Source of the DNA: Sipunculus nudus
Taxonomy: Eukaryota > Annelida > Sipuncula > Golfingiida > Sipunculidae
Assembly: GCA_026874595.1 (NCBI GenBank)
Contig: CM049309.1
Span: forward strand, 1,526,076-1,590,075
DNA: 64,000 bases
Direction: 5' to 3'
The notes beneath the pieces were generated by a model. The model was not told where the DNA came from. It saw nothing but the letters and a program-made list of their open reading frames with translations, and searched no databases. Position numbers and translations under genes: made by a program. Each line of letters opens with the position of its first letter. Within the stretch, counting starts at the first letter, position 1. This document shows, one piece after another, positions 26,813 through 37,232 of this stretch.

Positions 26813-29390
26813 TTATAATTTAGGGGCAGACAGTGAGTGAATGTCAAACCCTGAGGTCATTAATGAAAAATGACTAGCCTATGTCCACCAAATCAGTCAT
26901 TGATTCAGTCAGTTGGTATTATCACTGAGTAATCACTTCAGGGCTAACTTGACCTGGTCACAGACCAAACTGCCAGCAGGGACCTCCACACCAGCTATAA
27001 TACATTACTCCAGACTGACACACAATTGCTTAAGTAGCCAAAAACTAGCTGAGGTCAGCCAAAAACACATTAAATTGGTATGCTGTTTGACCCAGCGCTG
27101 TCCCCACTTGGCTGGTGGATCAGTCCTATATACCTGATTTAGTGACTTGAGGTTCAGTTACCATTCCAGGCATTGCTGAACATTGACAAACAGGTCAGTG
27201 CTATCAGTTAGAAGTCCTGGAGGAAGACATACCTTGGCCAGTAGGGGATACTTGGTGTCTGAAGTAACAACACCATTCCTGTCACTCATTTGTCGTCACC
27301 TAATGCTAACTGAATGTAAACCTCAGCACATCACAAGTTAGTTAGCTTGAGTTATTTTACCTCCACCATGGCAAGGTTAGGTTTCATCCAAGGGTTGTTG
27401 CTGACTAAAATTTATCATTTGGCCAAAAAATAATAAAGATATGGTTCTCAGGCATCGCCCGTGTCCATTTTAAACCCCCCCCCCCCCCCATTAAAAAGTT
27501 CATTTTGATTTTCAATAGAAACTGACTAATTTTGAGCTCCAGCCACTCAGACATTTCTTTCAAGAAGATAAAATAATACAATTTTGATAAAATTTCCTTT
27601 GTTATGTAATGCATTTACCTGTTTAGCAAAACAGTTCTGTGATAATCATGTTTATCCCTGATCATAGGATATTTTTATCAAAACATGGGAAATAAAATTT
27701 TAAAAAAAATTGCCCTCATGCACTGATTTCTGAAAAAAGTGCCTGAGAACCCAACCTTTTTTTCTTTGGCCTTGGTGGAGCACAACAAAATGATTCATCC
27801 ATCCTACCCTTATGTTACCAAGTGTCCCAAGGAAACCAGAGAACCTGGAGAAAAACATATGAGTGGACCATATTTTTCACAGGTTAACAACACATATCAA
27901 TGGTGTTTCAGCAAAGTTGGATATATAGTATAAATCCATTTAACAAAAACAAGGTACCTGTCCTTTTACTAAAAGTAAAAAAAAAAATGATATATGGCAG
28001 AGTATGGATAGTAGAGATATGGATTAAGCTATATTATGCTTCCTTTGGTATGGGTCATGTTTGTTCCTCCTATTCTAAGTGCTGTGGGATACTGTTCCAG
28101 AGATTTCCCTTAAGATTTTGTCATTAGATATTGCTTGATGTGTCTGGTTACAAAGCACCTGTATGTGTCTGATTTCCCTTGGGCAGGAGCATACTTTGTA
28201 GGATCATAAAAAAATGAACATTTATCCAAGCAGTCCTCATAAGTTGATTAGAGGCCTTGAACAAGAACAGCCAGGAACAAAATGTAGATTTAATATAACA
28301 TACAGTGAGTGTACAATATAAAACATACACAGGTCTGCAGAGATAATCTGCCCTCCCTAAGATTATGCCATTGTGGAGATACCCTTTCTGTTGTAGAATT
28401 AACATTCTGTTGTGATTATGTCTTTGACAAACTGTCCATGGGACATCATAGCAGTTGACAAAAATCTCCATGTAACCTCAGTATAGTGGGCAAAACAAAT
28501 GTCCATGGGAATACATAGCTATGGACAGAATGTCCATGTGACCTGATTCCAGGTGACAACATGTCCATGTGATCTGATGTCATTGGACAAAATGTCCATG
28601 TGACCTGATGTAAGTGGACAAAATGTGCTTTCACTTTATATCAGTGGACAAAATGTCCATGTGACATAATTTCAGTGGGCAAAATGTTCATTGGACTTCA
28701 TATAAATGGACAAAATGTGCATTCAGCATGATGATAGAGTTCAAAATGTGTGCAGGACATTTTTTTAACAGACAAAATCTATGGTACAGTATGTCTATGT
28801 GGAAAAAATGTCCACTGAATTTAAATCCACATCTCACCTCGCATAAATGTCCTGAAATGTATGTACACATTCAGCTATGACCCCCACACATTTTGGCACA
28901 TTGGTAGGTGTTAGTCAAAAACCTGGTGATAATTATTATAGCAAGACTGATCAAACAGCTCAGGAATTCTTGTGACTCTTGTGACGACATTGGGATTCCT
29001 TTATAGACAAGCCTTTTGATGTAAAGTCCATTTACTATATTGCTATTGCCGATTACAGCCTTTAACACAATTACTAGATTGGATCTGGCAACATGTTTCA
29101 GGTTTTATATAGTTCTTTGCTTATATAAAATTTTATGTATTTTCACATTTTCCTTTTTAATGCCATTTTAATATTAGCCTACACCAGACTGCCAGTTTCT
29201 GTAATAACTTAGTAAAGTTTCCTCTGTTTTTTGTTTTTGTTTTAATGTTACCAAATTGATAATATATCCATAATAATGTGTTTAGCTATATATGAAGTAT
29301 ATGTGCTGACCCTTGGCCCAAGGAGCAAGAAATGGTGAGTGAAAACTGAGCAAACAGCTCCAGATTGAGACTTAACCTTGTAATTTTTTA
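26813..29390. other. Non-coding stretch with a small tandem repeat
   Basis: No gene was recognised. A 15-C run lies at 27475-27489 and a degenerate minisatellite at about 28436-28815; the rest appears unique. A short segment at 26913-27130 is slightly GC-richer but has no exon signals I trust. Confidence 0.45.
28436..28815. repeat. Degenerate 30-37-bp tandem repeat
   Basis: About eleven diverged units share the block TGGACAAAATGTCCATGTGA. Spacing varies between about 30 and 37 bp. The unit contains a short palindrome (GGACaaaatGTCC). It has no coding signal. Confidence 0.75.
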
Positions 29391-30399
29391 GCGACCTGTG
29401 AGCTTATGCGATGGTGTGGCGTCGTCCGTACGTTAACCCATACTATCTTGAAAACGGCAAGAATTAGCATCACGAAATCTTATGCATAAAATTAGTCATC
29501 TAAAAAACTCTATCGGATTTTGCTTATTTTTTGGCTAACTGCATTTTCATAGATTTTATAGGGAAAAAGCTAAAAAAGCTTAAAAAATCTTCTTCTCCGA
29601 ATCTGTTCAGCCAAATTGTCCAATATTTTACAGAAATGATTCCTGGTACGATCTCTCTCAAGTTGTTCGAATGGTTTAAGTTTGGTGATTTTTGGCCTAG
29701 TTACAGGATGTTGAACTTAGTCATCTGTCCAAAAAAGCATACTAAAATTACAATCTCAGAAATGGCTTCAGCTATCATCACCAAATTTTATGCCAATGTT
29801 GGTCACATGAGTCATATCTGAAATTGAGGTATTGGTGGCGCCACCTGCATCAGCCTTTTTTGTACGGGGGTCATCAGTGCCTGTATCATACTGACAGCTA
29901 CAAATAACTTCTTCTCTGAAACGAAATGGCCAAATTGTTTAATATCGCACAGAAATGATCCTAGGGTAGTGCTTTCTGAAGTTTGTTCAAATGGTCTCAG
30001 TTCAGAGACTTTTGGCTAAGTTATGGGAAGCTGAATTTAGTCATATGCCATAACAGCCCATTTTAGCTAAGTGGCTACAAAAATCTTCTTCTCAAAAACC
30101 ACTGGGCCAAATTCTTAAATCTCACACATTAATTATCCTTAGATGTTGATAATTCAAGTTTGTTCAAATGGTCTCAGTTCAGTGACTTTTGGCTGAGTTA
30201 TGGGAAGCTGAATTTAGTCATATGCCATAACAGCCCATGTAAGCTAAGTGGCTACAAAAATCTTCTTCTCAAAAACCACTGGGCCAAATTCTTAAAACTC
30301 ACACATTAATTATCCTTAGATGTTGATAATTCAAGTTTGTTCAAATGGTCTCAGTTCAGTGACTTTTGGATAAGTTGTGGGAAGCTGAATTTAGTCATA

Positions 30400-30424
30400 C
30401 CGTAAAATCTGTGAAATTTCGTAC
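30400..30424 (+). repeat. Left terminal inverted repeat of the TIR transposon
   Basis: All 25 bases match the reverse complement of 32206-32230. It starts CCGTAAAATCTG and ends TTTCGTAC. Confidence 0.93.
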
Positions 30425-31386
30425 AGAAAAAAATAATTTAATTTGTGGAAGTCCGAAATTTAACAGTCGATTTCAGCAGTTTTAAAATTATGGTCGTGAC
30501 AACTTAAGATGCCTCGTCGGCAGTGGGCGATAATAGGAGCCTCAAGTATTCACTAGCCGATTTTGCATTCATCCGTGTGAACCATGAAGTTTCATGAATA
30601 AAAACATTATTTTCTATACTTGTGTTGTTTATTTTATATTAAAATCAGTTTGGAAAGGAATCTGAAAAGTATATCTGAAGGATTTAATCCTGTCATGAAG
30701 CTCGACACCCGTACATGCTTTCGTGACATCTGGGGCTTTGCCCGGAGAGATTGTTTTTCAGGTGGCTTACGCATGGAAATCCCCACTAACGGTGCACAAA
30801 AAGCTAGAGGTCTTTAGATCACTTAAAGAGTTAATCGATCCTGATTATTCAATATCAAATATCCAACCTCTGTTAAACGTCATGAACGTCTGCTAGCGCT
30901 TTGATGTACGTACCGTTTGACCTTGTGTGACCTTGTTTGTTGGGCGATACGGAGCCCGGGTACTAGAAACTGAGTCGTTCTTGTGTGACATTTAAGATAT
31001 TTATTGTAAATGTTTTAATGGAAATTAGCATTAATTTTCAAACTGATTAACATTGGCATTACATACACATCGGAGCGCTGAGTTTGCTTGAAAGAGACCA
31101 ATTTGGCTTACACATGGAAATCCCCCTTTACGGTGCACGTAAAGCTAGTTGTCTTCAGATCATTTACGGAGTTAATCCTGATTATCCAATATCCAATTTC
31201 CAACCTCCGTCAAACTTCATGGACGTCTGCCAGTTGTTCACGGCGCGTAGCTCGCATCCCGGACAATAAAGCAACTCACATTCGAGATATTTTAAGTTTT
31301 TTTTATTGTCGCTGGAAACAAAAATCTTAGTTTTCAGTCAAATTACATTCTATATGATGTAGATATAATTCATATAACTGCATTAA

Positions 31387-31422
31387 ATGCGGCGGTATTC
31401 AGGACCCTGGATACCGCCGCAT
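31387..31422. other. 36-nt near-perfect GC-rich palindrome
   Basis: Arms ATGCGGCGGTAT (31387-31398) and ATACCGCCGCAT (31411-31422) are exact inverses. The 12 bases between them pair further (CAGG/CCTG with a two-base loop and one T-G wobble). It lies inside the TIR transposon. It would form a stable hairpin or cruciform; no function is known. Confidence 0.85.
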
Positions 31423-32205
31423 AAAAAGCTTCAGAGTAAACTGGCTAACTTCAAACCCTTGGCAGAAAAAAAAATCGTGTAAAATCAAATAGTACGTTTA
31501 TGACAAGGAAACTTTAAGTAATCTAAGGGAGATATAGTACTTTATTCGAATGACCAAGAAATTCAGCTAAATATTATGTTTTAGTATGTAAACAAGACTC
31601 ACTTTTAAAACTTTGCAACGCTGGCGCTTGAAACTTTCTCAGAATCTGAAACAATGAACTGTGTGACCTTTGCTCGCTGAGCCAACACGGCCCGTTACCA
31701 CTGGTTACACAGGCGGCTGCCGGCCAGAGCAGACATCGTTCCCCGTGTATCACCGTTTATTAGGATAATACATATACTTCTAATCAACATTTAAAGTGGA
31801 CAAACACTGTCTGAGTGGTATGTTATATGCGTATTTGATAAGAATATCTCTATTTCTTAACAAATACGACATTTTAAGACGAAATATAAGAATTTAATTG
31901 TCATGTGGAATGTCTCCAGTTTCCTCAAGTCATCTTCTAGGGCTCTCGCACAGCGTAGCGTAGTAAGAGAGGACGGGTGCTATGGCTATAATTCATATTA
32001 ATTATCAATAGCATGGCATTCACATCGATTGGACCGGTAGGCTTGTTCAAAACCTGATAATAGGGTGAGGTTACGTCAGTGTTACATTCACGGCAGTCTT
32101 GCTAACGCCAAATATGGCGTAACAGACCATCGGCAGTTCGAAATTTAACATGTCATTTTATTAATTATGATTACTAAAGAAAGACCGTGTACGAAATTCA
32201 TCGAG

Positions 32206-32230
32206 GTACGAAATTTCACAGATTTTACGG
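32206..32230 (-). repeat. Right terminal inverted repeat of the TIR transposon
   Basis: This is the perfect inverse of 30400-30424, immediately followed by the TA target duplicate at 32231-32232. Confidence 0.93.
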
Positions 32231-33164
32231 TATGCCATAACAGCCCATGTTAGCTGAGTGGCTACAAAAATCTTCTTCTCAAAAACCACTGAGCCAAATT
32301 CTTAAATCTCATACATTAATTATCCTTAGAAGTTGATAATTCAAGTTTGTTCAAATGGTTTTGGTTCAATGATTTTTGGCTGAGTTATGGGAAGCTGAAC
32401 TTTGCCATTTTGCTGTATTTTCCCATATGAGTTATAAACCTACAAAACGTTTTTCGACTGATGATACTGAGGCCAGTTTGTTTAATATTTTGCAAGAATA
32501 ATTCCCTGAATCTTTCTAATAATAATTGTCTTTTATGGTTCCAAAAAATGAATTTTGGCTGAATTATAAAGATTGAATTGAGTCATTTTACCATATATGT
32601 TAGCTGTGTGAAGCAGATACATCTAGCCTAGCACCAGTTTTTCAGCATCCATTACATCATGCCTCTAGACATTTAGATTTCAGAATATCTATGGAAAATA
32701 TTGACAATGTTTTTTAAAAGCTTTTAAAAAATGTAGATTTATGATATTACATATCATCTGTACACTATTCATAATTTCTTAGGAATAGCAGGAGCTACCA
32801 TCTCCAAATCTTATGCAATTATCAGTCACATATCAAATGTTGATGGATTCATCTTATTTTTGCTATCTGCATTTACTTAGATTTTACAGGGGAAAAGCTG
32901 AAAAAAACTTCTTCTTCTTGTAAAGACACCAGCCAAATTGTTCAATATTTTACAGAAATGATCCCAGAGGCGAGCCTTCTCAAGTTTGTTCAAATGGTTT
33001 GTGTTGGATAAATTTTAGCAGAGTTACATAACAGGCCAAGATTGTGTATGTTTCTTGAATAGGTTGAGAAACGCCAACTGTTTCAGATTTGGCAACAGAT
33101 CAAGAGTTCATTCAGTGCAGCCAGATTTAGGTCAAGAGTTCAATCAGTGCACCCAAGCACAAGG

Positions 33165-33246
33165 CATGTGATCACCTCACGGGCAGCATGTGATCATTTC
33201 ATTGGTAGCATGTGATCACCTCATGAGTATCATGTGATCACCTCAT
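33165..33246. repeat. Four tandem copies of a CATGTGATCACCTCA motif
   Basis: Units of about 20-24 bp centred on CATGTGATCACCTCA are repeated four times within the right part of the family 5 element, with small changes in the linker. Confidence 0.8.
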
Positions 33247-33809
33247 GTTCATTCAGTGCAGCCAGGTACAGGTCCAAAGTTCACTCAGTCTAGCCAGGTG
33301 CAGGTCAAGAGTTCACTCAGTGCAGTAGCCTGAGCCAGTAATTTGTCACAGTACACTCGGGGCAACAGCCTTTCTCACCTAAGCCTGGTCAGCCCCGTGC
33401 ATCAGACTCAAGGTAAGTTTGATGTATTGGGCTGATATTCTGACCTGTCTATGTGTCTTTAATGGCTTTCTCGTTCACAAGACAGGTGTTGCCATCTACA
33501 ATGACTTTTGCAAAGTGTATGTGCCTGCTTAATTCTATGGAAGAATTTGATATATCAGCCTGAAATTGGGCATATTTATACATGTCAAATAGCTTTGTCG
33601 TATACAAGACTGGTGGTGCCACCTACAATAATTTTTGTGTTGTGTGCACCCATGCCAGAATTTCAGCAGTGATGTCTGTGTATTGTTTCTTGTTCAAAAT
33701 GTTTAGTACTTGCATTGTTCATATATATGAAAAGTAGTGGTTCAGCATTGAAGCGTTATACCTGGTGTATATCCATATGCACAGGTTCGCATTAGGCCTG
33801 TAGGCCTTG

Positions 33810-35624
33810 TTAAAATAGATTTAATGATGCCGCAATAAAGGGTGTTGTTAAGTCATATTTATTTTCATTACATCATTCATAGGAGATGGTTTCTCAGTAT
33901 TAGTGAAAGAATAGCCTTATTTTCATAAATGAGAGTGGGAGAGAGGGAGCAAATTATCATTACTAGTTATCATGCACGTCAAACCATGAGAAAGCTCCTG
34001 TCATGTGTACAGGGTAAGCAGTGTATGTAATGTGTTTATGGTAGTGTGAAATAAGCACCAAAATATCATCTTAGAATGGTGAGCTTATCTGTCAGTCCCA
34101 CCACGGAGACTAAATATTTCACAGCTACTTCCCTTTAGCATGACCAGCTGCCTGCTAAATCCAGCACGGTGTAATGGCGTAAACCTGTTTGGAATAGAGT
34201 GACCTTGTCTACTTTTTGACTGGGCATTGCTGTGGTTTACACCTCAGCTAATATTTTTTCCCGACTGATGAAATTAATGATATCCTAATGTACGTTGAAA
34301 AAATAAAACAGGACACAGATTCAATAAATGCTAGTTGAATTAGCAGAGATGAAAGTGACGGCAGGAACCACTGTTAATGACATCATCTGCTGGTTGCATG
34401 ACTGGAGCAGGTTTTGCTTAATAGACATGTTTCTAGATGAGTGCCAGATTAACTTTAACGTAATAATTGTAAATGTGAGCTCTTAAATAACAGCTGTATT
34501 GCGTTTCAGCTATTGCAGAGCAAATTGAAACCACTCTGTCTGTATTATTTATGGCCTGCTGATGAAAATATATCTGGATCATTTTGTGATTTACATATAA
34601 GCCTGTATAAAATGTAATGTGTTTCTTTTTTCAGCAGTGAGGGCATTATGCTCTCAACAGCAGCCAGTACAGTATTTCTTTACATAATTTATTATTCTTT
34701 GATAAATAGATATGTCAGTTTAATAGACTCTATAGATAAAAGCATTTTAAGAAACTTGTTTTATGCTCTTCTGTGGACATCTTAAGATCAAACTCATCAT
34801 TCTTATCATGTAACTGTACAAACAGTTTTTCATATAAAATTGTTGGTGTGCTAAATAAGTTTGTGTTTGAAAAAAATTGTCAATCTAAATAGAGTTTTTT
34901 TTTTTTTTACAAATTCTTTGAAAATTTTTAGAAATGCTACTATATTCCTGATTATCCTGGAATAGGCAAAACGTCCTGATATATCAGGAAAATGATCATG
35001 GAGCTTATCTTGATGGTGTATTTTACCAGAGTCACCGAGTCCACAATGACGCCTTAAAAAAATTACCTATTACAATATGGTTATTTCTTGAGATCTTTAC
35101 ATAGTCTGATGCTGTCTCAGCTGTATTGAATTTACAGTACATGTAGCCAGTTGGCTGCAGTGTATTTTAAGAAAGCTTTTGTATGTTCTTTGTAAAATCT
35201 GAAAACTGAATAATAGCTTTGACAATGGTGTAGTAATTTTGTTTTAAGTTTGTAGAAGGCATATATGCAAAACTGGCTTTCATTAAATACAAATTAAAAT
35301 GATTACTAAGTATTCTCCAGGTGTGGTAACCTTGATATACCTCAGTTTGCTGTATAATATTAAATGGCAACCGTAAAATGACTACTTTTTGTTATGTTGC
35401 GTTTACAATTTGTTTACTTCATTCATATGTGAGTCCCTTTTAAAAATTGACATATGTATGTACATGTGTGTCTGATTATGGTTCTTCAAGTGTAATAAAA
35501 TGACTGAACATACTCCCATGGCATTAAATGACTAATAAAATGACTGTATTTACATGATGAATACCATTTGTTTACTTTTTCTTTGCAGGAATCCTTGTAA
35601 TTTTTCCGATTTATATATGTGTAT
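33810..35624. other. Unique non-coding stretch upstream of the FAM91A1 exon
   Basis: The sequence is AT-rich. I searched by eye for the preceding FAM91A1 exon (which should end one base into a valine codon) and did not find it. No repeat family was recognised. Confidence 0.45.
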
Positions 35625-35750
35625 ATACCATAAAACCTTGCCTTTTTGCTCTTTAAATTAAACTTCTACCGTAAAACTTTGCCTTTTTTGCTCTTTAAAT
35701 TAAACTTCTGCCGTAAAACTTTGCCTTTTTTGCTCTTTACATTAAAATTC
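35625..35750. repeat. Three tandem copies of a ~42-bp motif
   Basis: Three copies of a block of the type CCGTAAAACTTTGCC then TTTTTTGCTCTTTAAATT follow each other, about 160 bp before the first FAM91A1 exon. This is a small local duplication within the intron. Confidence 0.85.
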
Positions 35751-35906
35751 CCTTAGACGACCACCATGAAAATGTGACCACTCTGTTGAGGTCAGGTCAA
35801 TGGTCCTAATTTCGAAGTTTCACTACTTTTCTGTCCTTGCTCATGTTATGTTTGTTTATAGGTTTACTTATTTGTTTGTTTATTTGTTTATTTGTATACT
35901 TTGCAG

Positions 35907-36116
35907 TGAAACATGTCAAGAAGGATGAGAAGCGATACTATGAGGAGCTGTTACGATACAGCCAGGAACACCTCATGTTGTACCCGTATCACCTGTCTGA
36001 TGTCATGGTCAAGGGGCTCCGGATCACACCATTCGCCTACTACATTACCATCATGTCAACCATCATGACGCAGGAGAAAAGTTACGATTCACTGCCAAAC
36101 TTCACAGCAGCCGATT
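35907..36116 (+). CDS. FAM91A1: FAM91A1 internal coding exon (N-terminal domain)
   Basis: This 210-nt exon is bounded by acceptor TATACTTTGCAG (ends 35906) and donor GTGAGT (36117-36122). It encodes 70 residues, including KHVKKDEKRYYEELLRYSQE, LYPYHLSDVMVKGLRITPF and SYDSLPNFTAAD. These match the conserved N-terminal part of animal FAM91A1, about residues 53-123 of the human protein by my recollection. The exon starts with two bases completing a valine codon and ends with the first base of a cysteine codon (phase 1 on both sides). In mammals FAM91A1 works at the trans-Golgi network: it binds TBC1D23, which links golgins to endosome-derived vesicles, and it is part of the WDR11 complex. The open frame continues upstream only through low-complexity intron sequence. 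Confidence 0.96.
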
Positions 36117-37164
36117 GTGAGTAATTGCTGCATTAAATATAAGCATTGACAGAATTGAATATTAATAGTCTCACAATTTTCAGTCTTCTGACAGGAATTG
36201 TGTATGATATGTCTCACATATAAAATTTGTTTTGTGATAAATTGAGATAGTGGTCATGTATTGTCTGAGGTTTTGACAAATATGCTTTGTTACTGTAACA
36301 AAGGAGGATTCTGTTTTCATCTGCATTTGTTCTTGTTATTGTATGCTCTAAAATATTCATCACTTTTCGCATATTGTTACCTCATCAAAGGAGGGTTATG
36401 TTATTGCCTGTGTTCTGTCTTCTTGTCTGATGCTCTTATTTATTCTCCTCATTGTTATATCCACATAAGAGCGTTATAGCTTCATTATGTTTATCCATTT
36501 TGTCTAGTGCACATGTATTTTGTCCATATATTGTAAAGGAGTGTCATGTTTTCACTTTTTTGTCTCTTTTTTCTTCAACTTTTGTAAATTCTCTACTTAT
36601 TGTTATCCCCTTGAAGGAGGATTCAGTTTTCACCTGTGTTTAATCTGCTTGTCTGATGCTGTTTTTTTCTCCACATGTTGTTATACTTCAGCAGAGGAGG
36701 GTAATGTTTTCTCCTCGGTTTTGTAAACTCCACTTATACTCCATGTTATTAAGAAGGTTATGGTTTCAGCTGCATGTATTTGTTCATCTTGCTTGTTGCT
36801 TGTTATTTGTATATATTCTTCATTATAATATCCCCACAAGATGTTGTGTTTTCACCGGTGCATATTGCCTCTACATTTGTGAACAGACTTTACAAACCAT
36901 TCCTAGGTTTTACTTCTGGTGCATGGATTTAGCAAAACCAATTACAGTACGTTCCCTATCAAAATCTCATGTCTCAGTCATCTAGAATTGTGATTCTTAA
37001 GCTGAAACTAATGGATTCTTTGGCCAGATAATTGCTTCAAAGAATAACTTTCATTGTATTTGCTTGGACATATGTGCGTCACCTTTGCTATTCTTGCTTC
37101 TGACAAGAATTCAATTTCAGCCAAGTCTGTGGTTTTGTTTTTGATTTTGTATTAATTGTTTTAG
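36117..37164 (+). other. FAM91A1 intron, phase 1
   Basis: The 1,048-bp intron begins GTGAGTAATT and ends TTGTTTTAG. Joining the flanking exons completes a cysteine codon (T|GT) and continues the conserved sequence AADCLRLLGIGRNQY. About half of the intron (36297-36870) is a degenerate tandem repeat. Confidence 0.93.
36297..36870. repeat. Degenerate tandem repeat of roughly 70-87 bp inside the FAM91A1 intron
   Basis: About eight diverged units each start with an AAAGGAGG-TTATGTTTTC-like block, continue with T-rich sequence (TGTCTGATGC, CTGTGTT) and end near TTGTTATATCCCC. Unit length varies and no copy is intact. Open frames through this region are byproducts of the low stop density. Confidence 0.75.
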
Positions 37165-37232
37165 GTTTGCGGTTGCTGGGTATTGGTAGAAACCAGTACA
37201 TAGATCTGATGAACCAGTGTAGGTCATCCAAG
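37165..37232 (+). CDS. FAM91A1: FAM91A1 internal coding exon (next exon)
   Basis: This 68-nt exon lies between acceptor ATTGTTTTAG (ends 37164) and donor AAG|GTCAGT (37233). Its first two bases finish the cysteine codon, after which it reads LRLLGIGRNQYIDLMNQC and RSSK. This follows directly on the previous exon in animal FAM91A1 and is almost invariant in the family. The exon ends in phase 0. The next segment of the protein (starting KFFRRK in human, by recollection) was not found before the window ends, so the following intron is at least 26.7 kb unless I missed an exon. Confidence 0.95.

Larger units (their letters stand above)
30400..32230. mobile_element. 1.83-kb transposon with perfect 25-bp terminal inverted repeats and TA duplication
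   Basis: The left end (30400-30424, starting CCGTAAAATCTGTG) is the exact reverse complement of the right end (32206-32230, ending CACAGATTTTACGG). Both ends are flanked by TA (30398-30399 and 32231-32232). Uninterrupted neighbouring core units read AGTCATATGCCATAACAG, which is the empty site with a single TA. A TA duplication with such ends suggests the Tc1/mariner (or pogo-like) superfamily. No transposase frame exceeds 80 codons, so the copy is non-autonomous. It holds an internal direct duplication (about 30764-30900 and 31105-31235) and a long palindrome at 31387-31422. Confidence 0.9.
29391..33809 (+). mobile_element. Family 5 element, copy 2, interrupted by a TIR transposon
   Basis: It starts after TTTTTTA with GCGACCTGTGAGCTTATGCG and ends ACAGGTTCGCATTAGGCCTG, TAGGCCTTG, then TT. 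Near its 3' end AGGCCT-GT-AGGCCT forms a hairpin. Without the insertion at 30400-32230 it is about 2.6 kb. The core has near-identical tandem units of roughly 170-175 bp around 30040-30397 and 32233-32400 (block TATGCCATAACAGCCCATGT). GGTGGCGCCACC occurs at about 29835-29846. The right part (about 33080-33340) carries repeated GTTCACTCAGTGCAGCCAGG-type blocks. No coding capacity is seen. Confidence 0.68.

Noticed and set aside
33810-35906. Expected upstream FAM91A1 exon
   Set aside because: I looked for an exon ending one base into a valine codon with FAM91A1-like sequence and found none. The open frame before 35907 is repetitive intron sequence (GTTTATTTGTTTATTTGT).
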